A stretch of 64,000 nt of DNA, from assembly GCA_963576565.1 (NCBI GenBank), contig OY755039.1, forward strand, positions 129,818,140-129,882,139, written 5' to 3'. This DNA comes from Aspidapion aeneum. Taxonomy: Eukaryota; Arthropoda; Insecta; Coleoptera; Brentidae. The first letter of the stretch is position 1, and every line of letters starts with the position of its first letter. The notes beneath the pieces were generated by a model. It ran no database searches and had not been told where the DNA came from. It worked only from the letters and a program-made list of their open reading frames with translations. The position numbers and the translations under genes are program-made. This document shows, piece after piece, positions 37,901-49,900 of this stretch.

Positions 37901-40900
37901 GAGCTGAGATTTGGAAGACTGATAGGAACTATGATAAAACTATAGGAAAAATGTGAAAATACCAAAATTTTAGTTTACTTCCCTCCCCTATAAATGTAAA
38001 ATTATGAAAAAGTAACATTGTCCACTTCCAGAATCGCTAGAGAGCTGAGCTTCGGAAGGCTGATAGGAACCAGAGCTGTAACAAGTACATTATGAAAGTA
38101 CTTCAAGTACAAGTACCAAGTACATTAAGATTTGTAAAATTACTTGAAGTACTAAGTACATTTTCTTTTCAAATGTACTTCAAGTACCAAGTACATTATA
38201 AAAGTACTTGATTTTCCCCAAGTCTTTTACTTTTACAATAAAAGTAGTTCAAGTACTTTAAATATGTTAAAAAATCAGAAAAATGCCAAAAATATTTTAA
38301 AAAAATTCAAAAATGTTAAAAAATTTCAAAAATGTCAAAAAACGTCAAAAACTTCAAAAAATATCTAAGATAACAAAAAATTTCAAAAATTGTCAAAAGC
38401 CGTCAAAAAAGTAAAAAAATTTCAAAAATATAAAACTTGTCAAAAATGTTTACAAAATTTTCATCATGAAAGGTTTTATTTTTTGGAATATTATTGCATT
38501 TATTTATTTTTTCTGAACTCATCATTTTACATACAAATGCCATAGAAAGGTAATGGAAAGAGACAATTTTATTACACAAAAAGCTGCAAAATTGACCCCG
38601 TCTCATTAAAATGTTTTTAACGTTTTATAGTTTTGCAATCGGCGTGTCACAGTTACCCGGGGTAAATGGGACCTACCCCAAAAGAAAATTTAAAAAATAT
38701 ATATTTAGTTTTTCTGTCTCAAATTGCATACGGTTGTTCCAAATAGATCTCATTTGAGTAAACGGCCATTTCAAGCGATTTGGATTTTTCTTATAAAATA
38801 CAAAAGTGCATTAAAATATATTTTTAATGCACTTAATGGTAAAACCAATATAAATCTTATCTACGTTTCAAGCCAAAAGATTCAGGAGAACAAAAACATG
38901 TTAACCTCTCGATGGGAAAGCGTCCTGCCCATTGCAGGGCTCCAATCATGCCACTTTTTTAGGCCTGTGTCCGAAAAAATGTTGGAAAGGATCACACCCA
39001 TCAAAACAGTATAAGAAAGATATCTATAACAAAACATTAATCATTAATTTATTGTTAAAATTAGTTCGTCGTTATTGTTCCCTTTAATTTAGTTGATGTT
39101 GTTATTTATACTAAAATAAATTATAAAAAAATATTCCATAATTCTTAAGGTTTTTTTGTTCCGTCCACAACCAATAAATATTATTTTTTCGTCACGAATT
39201 CTTATAGAAAATTTATTTCTTAATCAATTAGTGTGATTTACTAGTATTTTGTTATAGACTAAAAACTATATCTTTTTTCTTAAAACAACCATTTCAGAAA
39301 TTTTTGTTGTTTTTGTGTTAACTAAAATGATACGGATTTTTCCTGTCCCGTCCACAACCGTGATTTATTGATATTATCTCTACTATAAAAACATGTTGCT
39401 TGCATTTATATTTTCCAAAATATTGTCTAATTAATGAAGAATATATTTGCTAATTTTGGTGTTAAAATATTACATAACAAATGGGCTACAATTTTTTTTG
39501 GATGTCCTATTTTCTGATTTGTCCACATGCTTGAAATGACCGTAAATCCAAATATATTTGACTTTGTAATGAGACCTACAAAAAACTCTTGTAAAACCGG
39601 GATGCATGTACCCTACCGTGCCTTATTTCTTTTTTGGTGGAGCACTTGGGGCACTGTTCTTACCGTCATTAACTGCTTAAAAACTTGTTTTAATCAAACT
39701 AAATAAATAAGCATAACAAACGTAAATATCCAAGGATTTTTTTGCGGTGTATCTAGTCAGACTAAATAAATTTTCGGGTTCTTTAAACCAACCTCCACCA
39801 AACGTAGAAATTACGTCTGCTGCAAGACGAGTACGTGGATCCCCAAAAATCTGCAAGTGCAATCAATATACCTGCACTACCGTACTACCGACACCCCTCA
39901 ATAGATGGCATGACTGCTGTAGTAGTTTTTCACACTGAATTTGAATTTCACGTTCCACGAAATAATGAAGGTGCGTGCAAATACCATTTCACCATGCCAA
40001 CTATGGAATGTACTCCCCCCTCACTTGAAGTTTAAGATCATATAATGATCTTAATCTTGATCCATTTGTCGATAGCCTTGCTTCTTTCAGATCCAGAATA
40101 AGGCAGGTTACTCAAGACTGATTTTAAGATATATGTTTTTATTATATTTTTTTTTGTTATGTTATATTTTGTTAAATGTTTTTTTTTCGTTTTGTTTAGA
40201 TATAAAATTTTGTTTGCTATGTGATATTTATTATATTTTGTATACTAATGTAAAATGGCTCTGCCGTAGAAATAAATAAAAAAAAAATAATACCTAAGCC
40301 TATAGGCATTTTTCTTTGGATAAGTGTGTACCTAATTAATTAAGACATAACTACCAAGGTTGTTAAAATACCGGAATTCCTTGCCAAGTTGATAAAAATA
40401 CCGGACAGGTGGCAACCCTGAGGTTACCACTTGTCTTCGGCGTATGTTAAAAAATCAGAAAAATGCCAAAAATCTTTTAAAAAAATTCAAAAATGTTAAA
40501 AAATTTCAAAAATGTCAAAAAACGTCAAAAACTTCAAAAAATATCTAAGATAACAAAAAATTTCAAAAATTGTCAAAAGCCGTCAAAAAAGTTAAAAAAT
40601 TTCAAAAATATAAAACTTGTCAAAAATGTTTACAAAATTTTCATCATGAAAGGTTTTATTTTTTGGAATATTATTGCATTTATTTATTTTTTCTGAACTC
40701 ATCATTTTACATACAAATGCCATAGAAAGGTAATGGAAAGAGACAATTTTATTACACAAAAAGCTGCAAAATTGACCCCGTCTCATTAAAATGTTTTTAA
40801 CGTTTTATAGTTTTGCAATAGGCCTGTCACAGTTACCCGGGGTAAATGGGACCTACCCCAAAAGAAAATTTTTTAAAAATATATTAAGTTTTTCTGTCTC

Positions 40901-43900
40901 AAATTGCATACGGTTGTTCCAAATAGATCTCATTTGAGTAAACGGCCATTTCAAGCGATTTGGATTTTTCTTATAAAATACAAAAGTGCATTAAAATATA
41001 TTTTTAATGCACTTAATTGTAAAACCAATATAAATCTTATCTACGTTTCAAGCCAAAAGATTCAGGAGAACAAAAACATGTTAACCTCTCGATGGGAAAG
41101 CGTCCTGCCCATTGCAGGGCTCCAATCATGCCACTTTTTTAGGCCTGTGTCCGAAAAATGTTGGAAAAGGTCACACCCATCAAAACAATATAAGAAAGAT
41201 ATCTATAACAAAACATTAATCATTAATTTATTGTTAAAATTAGTTCGTCGTTATTGTTCCCTTTAATTTAGTTGATGTTGTTATTTATACTAAAATAAAT
41301 GATAAAAAAATGATCCATAATTCTTAAGGTTTTTTTTGTTCCGTCCACAACCAATAAATATTATTTTTTCGTCACGAATTCTTATAGAAAATTTATTTCT
41401 TAATCAATTAGTGTGATTTACTAGTATTTTGTTATAAACTAAAAACTATATCTTTTTTCTTAAAACAACCATTTCAGAAATTTTTGTTGTTTTTATGTTA
41501 ACTAAAATGATACGGATTTTTCCTGTCCCGTCCACAACCGTCATTTATTGATATTATCTCTACTATAAAAACATGTTGCTTGCATTTATATTTTCCAAAA
41601 TATTGTCTAATTAATGAAGAATATATTTGCTAATTTTGGTGTTAAAATATTACATAACAAATGGGCTACAATTTTTTTTGGATGTCCTATTTTCTGATTT
41701 GTCCACATGCTTGAAATGACCGTAAATCCAAATATATTTGACTTTGTAATGAGACCTACAAAAAACTCTTGTAAAACCGGGATGCATGTACCCTACCTTG
41801 CCTTATTTCTTTTTTGGTGGAGCACTTGGGGCACTGTTCTTACCGTCATTAACTGCTTAAAAACTTGTTTTAATCAAACTAAATAAATAAGCATAACAAA
41901 CGTAAATATCCAAGGATTTTTTTGCGGTGTATCTAGTCAGACTAAATAAATTTTCGGGTTCTTTAAACCAACCTCCACCAAACGTAGAAATTACGTCTGC
42001 TGCAAGACGAGTACGTGGATCCCCAAAAATCTGCAAGTGCAATCAATATACCTGCACTACCGTACTACCGACACCCCTCAATAGATGGCATGACTGCTGT
42101 AGTAGTTTTTCACACTGAATTTGAATTTCACGTTCCACGAAATAATGAAGGTGCGTGCAAATACCATTTCACCATGCCAACTATGGAATGTACTCCCCCC
42201 TCACTTGAAGTTTAAGATCATATAATGATCTTAATCTTGATCCATTTGTCGATAGCCTTGCTTCTTTCAGATCCAGAATAAGGCAGGTTACTCAAGACTG
42301 ATTTTAAGATATATGTTTTTATTATATTTTTTTTTGTTATGTTATATTTTGTTAAATGTTTTTTTTTCGTTTTGTTTAGATATAAAATTTTGTTTGCTAT
42401 GTGATATTTATTATATTTTGTATACTAATGTAAAATGGCTCTGCCGTAGAAATAAATAAAAAAAAAATAATACCTAAGCCTATAGGCATTTTTCTTTGGA
42501 TAAGTGTGTACCTAATTAATTAAGACATAACTACCAAGGTTGTTAAAATACCGGAATTCCTTGCCAAGTTGATAAAAATACCGGACAGGTGGCAACCCTA
42601 AGGTTACCACTTGTCTTCGGCGCATTCAAGTTATATCTCACCTATATCTAGATTGTACTTCAAGAATATTTTATTGGACTTGAAGTACTTTTAATGTACT
42701 TGAATTACTTCGAATGTACTTGATGTACTTATGATGTACTTGAAGTACTTTACTTGACAAAATCAAGTACATTTCCAAGAACATTGTTAAAAGTACTTCA
42801 AGTACCAAGTAGAATTACCGGATTGTAGATGTACTTCAAGTACAGTACTTGAAGTACTTATAAGTACTTGAAGTACAATTTCAAATACTGTACTTGAAGT
42901 ACCTGACAGCTCTGATAGGAACTCTGATAAAACTATGTAAAATAAATTATTTAAAAACACCCAAATTTTAGTTTACTTCCCTCCCCTAAAAATGTAAAGT
43001 TATGTAAAAGTAACATTGTCCACTTCCAGAAACGCTAGAGAGCTGAGCTTTGAAAGGCTGATAGGAACTATGATAAAACCATGGGAACAAATTAAAAAAT
43101 CTCAAAATTTTAAATAAGGTTTTGAACAATATTCCGCATATTTTACTTTAAAAATTAAATATTATACAAATCCTTTAAAAGAGAATTGAAATCATAACAA
43201 AATCATTTCATGTAAAAAATGCCTAGTACGTGAAAATGGTAATCCGTATAAAGAATTGAGATAAAAGTAAAGCCAAGTTCTCCAATACAAATTTTAAAAT
43301 GAAAAGCTTTCACTAGTTTCGAATTAGGCACAGTGCTAAATTTATATATAGCAAAGTTAAAAAAACATTTCGAAACTAGTAAGAACCTTCCATTTCGAAA
43401 TTTGTGTTGGAGAACTTGGCTTTACCTTTGTCTCAATTATTTTTACGGAATACCATTTTCGCGTACTTGGCATTTTTTACATAAAATGTTTTTGTTGTAA
43501 ATATCTTTATTTGTAAAAAACATGGCGTGTCACTGTAATGGGTAAGGCATGCCACCGTGTCACACGCGTGCCGCGGTTTTGCCACCCCTGATTAAAATTT
43601 ACACAATCAAATTTTACAATATTTAAGTAGAAAAATACCGGGGTATAAATAAAACGAATTTCGCACGTGCAAAAGATTCACTATCGTTAAAAAACATTGT
43701 TTTAGCCTCTAGGCCCTAGGTGAATAAACTATCTCTACTATTAAACTTACCTAGAATAAAGGTGTGTAGAAAATGACTTTTTATGCAAGCTGGTGAGAAT
43801 GATGTATTGTCGGCCTCTAGAAATACTACACACACTATGTCGTTGCCTGGAAAAAAAAAAAGAAAAATACCTATGTTAAAAAACTTCTTTTTATTTCCAG

Positions 43901-46900
43901 ATTCAATAGGGAACTTGCCCATTTTTTTTTATTTTTCTAAAATGTGTGTTTCTGTATGAAAACGCATTATACCAAATATCAGCCCTTAAATCGCAATAAT
44001 TATTTTACAATAAATAATTAAAGTTGGAATCGCTGACTGGTATATTCAAACAGCAAAATGCGCGGCAGCCGCTGTGACGTCACTCCTTAGAAAAATCCCG
44101 GCCCTCTTATGAGTATAACGGCCATTCGGTTCATAACTTTTTTATTTATGAATATTTTTTATTAACATTCTTTTTTAAGAGCAATTCAACTGTCAAATTA
44201 AAGTTTATTTGTCACTTTTAGTTTTTGAGATATTACATAAAGTTTATCATTTAAACAATGGCCGCGCGCTTGATCGGTTTCATGTGAAACGGGTCTTAAC
44301 GACTAAACTTACCTATGTGTCTTTTCCTTTGCAACTTTTGCGAATCGTGTTTTTCGTAAGGCAACAAGGTGCTCACATGAAACATAATTTCAATATTCCT
44401 CCAATTAGTGTAGACCGAGTAGAGCCCTAAAAGAAAACAAAACAAAAGGAGTCAGGGTGGCGGAGTACAATACATATTTTCAAAAGATTAAAGTTCCGAT
44501 AAAAAGTTGCCTGTGACGATAAACGATGCCTAAAAATTTATTCAAAATCCTTAAAAATGACCCCATTTGCATGCATAATTTGCAAATATTACTTTTAATA
44601 GGTTTATACCCTTAGAAACATATATCTGGTATATATATTGGTATACGTCATTACAGCGTAAACTTTAAAAAATAAGGTTGTCGCAAAAACTTCCTCAGAT
44701 TTGAGTTATTTTTAGGAAAATAGCGCGATATGGCTTCAAGGTGGGTTCTTTGCCCATTTTGTAATAGATAATTTAAATAAGAGTTAATTAGTTAATAGTT
44801 AAAATTATTGGATGCGAGATTTGGAAGGCGGGGCTTCGATCTGGGCATCCTGGGATTGGTTATGTCGCTTTGTAACATAACGAGTTAAATGCAGAAAATG
44901 CATCTTAATACTCGTAAATAGAACGAAAAATAAATTTTTCAAAAATATCTAGGGCCATATTTAACATCCTGTATCTTAAAAGTTAAGGCGTTTAGGACTG
45001 TAGTAAAACAAAATAACCGTAGCCAAGGAAACACCCAAGGGCAATAATCGTTGATCGAACTCGAACCTGCTTTGGTGTTTCTTTAGTAAATCTGGTCTTT
45101 CTTAGCTCATCTTAAACAATATAGTAGAGTAAATTTGTAAAATAATGCTGCAAAAAGGGTATATTTTTTTATATTTGGCATAGTAGTACCTAAACCCAAA
45201 AGCTAAATTTTCATTCGAGGATCCTTGATTTTCCGGCCTCAGAATCCAAGATGGCGGCTGCCAAAGTTAAGAAAAAAAAATGATTTCCTTGTTTTATGAG
45301 AAATTAAATTAATTTTGATAAATTTACTTTTAGTGGGACTTACTTAATTCAAAAATGTAAAAAAAATTTACACCTGTCACTGCAAAACAAAATGGCGGCT
45401 ATATTTTAGAAAAATAGTTTTTCATCGATATTTTCTGTATTTTTTGTGCGATATTTACTTTTAATACCTCATATTAAAGCCACTAACCAACTCTTTAAAC
45501 ATGCTTAAAAGAAATGATAAGTTTTCCAGCCGACACAAAGATGGCGCTTAATTTGTCAAAAATAAAACAGACCTTTTCAACCTGTAGACCAAATAAAATT
45601 TTTATAAAAATTTTTTTTGGATTTTATCAGTCAGTAAGCCAGATTGTATAAAAATTCATAAAAAGTTACGATTTGACATTTAACATTTTAGGATGGCGGC
45701 CGAAGTTCAGATAAAAAAGTTATTTTTTTGTTCTTGTTTGACACAACTAGTATTGCCGTGTAATATATCGATTTATACTAAATAGGGGTCGCCGATTTTA
45801 AATATTTGATAATAAATGACATATGTCTATTATTATCCAAGATGGCGGCGTTCAAAATATAAATACAACAGTATCTTTTTGGTTTGGTAATTTTTTTAAC
45901 CAAGATATGTAGTTTTATATTAACATTAATTAGTTTTAAATTGATATGTACAAAAAAATATAATTTATTTATTTTTTAAAGATGGCGGCCGAAAAAGTAA
46001 AAAAAAAAACATTTTTCTTTATTTTTTTGAAATTTATCAAAAAAAACTAAAAAAAACAAGACATCTCGTTAAACAAAACACATATATTTTAAAAATGTCA
46101 AAAAAGTGCCGGGTGATTTGAATCAATGGACCATATTTACTTAATAGCTATCTCCGTTAATATTGATCTAACAGTAGCGTTTAAATTAGCAAAGTTAAAT
46201 AATTTTTCATAAATCATCAGCATCTGATGTCAAAAATGACATATGTCATACACTTGTCAAACTATTGACATATGGTTTGTTCTTTTTAATAAAACACCCT
46301 GTATATAATTTTTTAAATTGATAGGGCTCTTTTCTCTGATTTCAATAATATATAATATGTTGACATTTAGTCCAGCCGTTGTTGAAATATTTGCATTTTA
46401 AAAATTATCTTCATTAACAAAATGGCAACATCATTATTGTTTATTTAGGTTATTAAAATGCAAATATTTCAATAACGGCTGGACTAAATGTCAACATATT
46501 ATATATTTTTGAAATCAGAAAAATGAGTGTATATTAGTACAGAGTGTAATTTAAATGATGCTTTAAACCTTAACAAATGGCGAAGAAGGTTAAAAGTAGA
46601 CAAAATTTCAAATAACTCTAGTATGTAAGTATATGTGTTTGAGCTCCAAAATGATATTTTATGATGGGGATAACAGTCTGCTTTCCAAGCGGTAGCGGAA
46701 CGTATAAACCCCAAAGTTTTATTAAATTTTGAATAAATTTCCGCTATGAATCAAGTATTTTAGGAAAATTTAGGTGTTTGCTTTTTGTTTAGTTCTCTGG
46801 AAACTGGCCGCTGGTTAAATTTTGTTAAAATTTGAGTTGGATTATTGGGGATTACCTACGTAAATCTACCTCGAGTGCTTATATTAATTTTTTTATCCCT

Positions 46901-49900
46901 ACGTGAAATAATTAAACAAACCTTCTCCATTAATATTGTTACAAATTTAAGTTATTTAAATTTTATAGTTAGAATTTATTTAGGTTTAGTGTAGTATTAG
47001 GTTGACGTATTTTATGGTTGTATTCTTAATCTAGGTTTTAGTTGCGTTATCTGTGACAAACTGGTATGCGAACGGTCCGTGTTCTAGAAAAGGGTGGAAT
47101 AATTCCGAATCGAACAAGGATGGAAAATTCTCGAATAGTAGGCAGACCCTTATATATAGGGCCGGACGTCGTGCATCGGGCAGTCAGAGATAACCAATGG
47201 TAGTGAGCGCTAGATGTTTACGCGAAGTTAATAGGCGTATTAAAGTAGTGAATTATTAGCAAGTTATTAGTAAGTTTAAGTGCGTGTTTTTGTACATAAT
47301 TTGTCGAAATAAATTGACGTATCGTTTTCAACAATTGCGAGTTTTAATTGTTGTGGAGAACCCGTAACAATATGTTTAGAGAGAGTGGCAGAAACAGTTT
47401 CTCAAACAACAAAAAAAACTGGCACACTTTGAGGATACCCAGTAGTTACCAAAACTTAGTATTCATAACTTTAGTAAGTAGAAAAACGAGTAGACAATAG
47501 AAAAAGGCTTTTGCAAATGAAAATTATTCCATAAATTCCTAAATAAGTTTTTGGTCGTGCTAAATTTAGACCCGATAACTTCGTCAACAACGAGAACTTC
47601 AACGATATTTTACAGTTCGAAATAACCTTTTTGGTACCGGTTTTAGTCGACTCCGATGGGGCATCGCTGGTGTGTAAGACTATTAAAATTGGGGCAGGGT
47701 AAAAGAGAGGCGTAGGGGAAGATGGAGGAATATTTTTTTTGTCTAAAGGAAAAACTTTAATTGCTGTTTTAATACTTAATAATTTGTCGTCAATTTTAAG
47801 TCTTTCTATGTATTGTTTTTAAATTTTCCTTGTGTTAAACAAGTAGTTTAGAATGGAAATGTTTCTTACCACCCGTTCGTTTTGACTATCGTGGGATAAT
47901 AGAAAACATCGTAATGGGGCAATAAGACATATAATTTTTTTTGTTGCACTTTGATTTGAGTAGTAATGTTACCTTTAATTTGACTAAAGTGACTTATCGA
48001 GGGTCCAAGTGCAGTTCCTCGTAAGTGAATTTTTAAAAACTTTACAGGTGAAGCGAAAAACTGCAGTTAACTGCAATGAGAGCTGATTTTTAAAAACTTT
48101 TACTAAGAAAAGTATTTTGTTTAGTGTTTAGAATTCATTTATAACCTCAAGGGCTTCGCAATATATGGCGCCACCTGTCACGATCATAATATTGTCGAAA
48201 AACCAAAATCTAAAAAGTTTTCACTTACGAGGTACTACATTGGACCCTAGTTATGTAAAGCTGTAAAAATGGCAAGTTGCAGAAATATGAAACGGCATCT
48301 AACTCAAATAGTCCACGGTACACCGGTCTATTTTTTAAGTAATTACTAGCAGGTTGAATTCCCGTACATAGCTTTATTCGGCCGAGACGCCTAACTTTTA
48401 ATGAAATCTAATGAGGCACAAACGCAGCGTCTCCGAGCTATATTTATCCCTGAGGATTTGCCCGTTTAACCTTTTTGCCTAAACTAAGAAATTTCATCAA
48501 AATTTATTTTATGTCACTTACCTGTGAGGTCGTGAACAGTGTCAAGTCCTCCCTTATATCGATCAAATCCTTTTAACCTCACTTTGTCTCCCAAAACTTG
48601 CAGGAACTCCTCAAATAATAAAGAGTTGTCGTTATTGTCCAGGATCTCCTCTTCAGTATATTGTCCTTCGGTGACGTAAATAACGCCGACTTTCAGTTCT
48701 GATTTGATGAATACCTTTAAAAAATTAATATAGTAACTAAAGGTTAAACATTTCGATAAATGGTGTGCGTTATAAAAAATAATTTTTAAATTTTATTTAT
48801 CAACAAATAACTTAAACTTTAGTTTTTTTGGAAAAAATACACACAATATTTTAATTAGTGATAGAGGAGGTCAAATAAGATCAAAATAAGAAAAACAGTT
48901 TATATGAGCTGGGGATCTTTTGTTTTAAATATACAAAGCATTAAAGTTGACGATTTTTTAAACTTTTGTGATTTTGACTTCTTTTATTTTGGCACATTTT
49001 TTTTTCTCAAAATCTAGTATAAACATCAAAAAAATATTGCCGCTGAATCTGCATGAATTTTTTTTTTTAATTTAAGCCAATTTTAATAGCGCTAGATAAA
49101 AAAAACCGGGGAGATGTGCCCTGGGGCTTTCTCAACCCTACTAAGTTTCCTTTTTTTTAAGTTTTTTAAATGTAAGCGCAGTGAAAAAGACGAAAATATG
49201 CAATTTTTTCAATATAAGATGATTTTATCCAGATCAAACAAGGTTAAGTCTGTATCAATTTTTTTTAATTCTGCTGTTTTAGGACATTAACACCAGTATC
49301 TACTAAAAGGTCTACAGTGCTAAGTGCTACAATCCTAGGATTAAAAGTCTACATTTTGGTTGAAGGTTTAACTTATTTTCCCGTGAATGCAATAGTTCTT
49401 AATATTTATATAAATTGTTCATAAATACCTTGCGATATAGGTCATATTTTTTCGTTGTAAAAAAGACATTATTTCCACACAAAGGTTATAAATAAATAAA
49501 AAGAATAAAATATTTTGGTTAAAAAATGGTAGCCATATTTAAACCTCCAAACGTCACTAGGATATGTCGGATAAAGTTAAGTCAGTGTCAGCTGTTCGCT
49601 ATATTTTACATGTTAATTTTTTAGACAAGTTAGCGACGATTAAACCGATGGTCGATTGTTTTGGTGAATCAGTAATTGAAAAGGGATTCTAATATATCTT
49701 GTGCTTTTTACAGTATTTAAATATTGATACGTATTTAATACGATAATGCATCTACAGATATAGTTTTAACTTATTTATATATTATTTAGCTTTGAATATT
49801 TTTGTATATGTTTTTTTGTCAATCATGGATTATTTCTATTGTTTTTCGAATTTTAAACCACCCCTCAGAGGTGGTACTATAATTTGAGACTATTTTTAAC

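Larger units (their letters stand above)
38071..42914. mobile_element. hAT-like element, 4.84 kb, perfect 8-bp target duplication
   Basis: The element begins CAGAGCTGT and ends ACAGCTCTG, flanked on both sides by ATAGGAAC (38063-38070; 42915-42922). The subterminal zones (38085-38260 and 42650-42905) are dense with GTACTTGAAGTAC/AAGTACTT motifs, as expected of hAT transposase binding sites. The interior is a head-to-tail 2180 bp duplication with no transposase. Recognition rests on ends, duplication length and subterminal repeats. Confidence 0.85.
37883..43090. repeat. About 140-bp tandem repeat interrupted by hAT element
   Basis: ACTTCCAGAA.CGCTAGAGAG starts units at 37883, 38034 and 43022. 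Each unit holds CTGATAGGAACTATGATAAA and TTTAGTTTACTTCCCTCCCC. Removing the 38071-42914 insertion and one target copy restores the second unit. Confidence 0.75.

Noticed and set aside
38724..42215. Pairs of identical small open frames (61-120 codons) as duplicated genes
   Set aside because: They are identical only because the 2180-bp unit is duplicated; no splice signals, start context or domain was seen.
44075..44090. GTGACGTCAC as a CREB-type promoter element
   Set aside because: It sits within an intron with no other promoter feature; short palindromes like this occur by chance.
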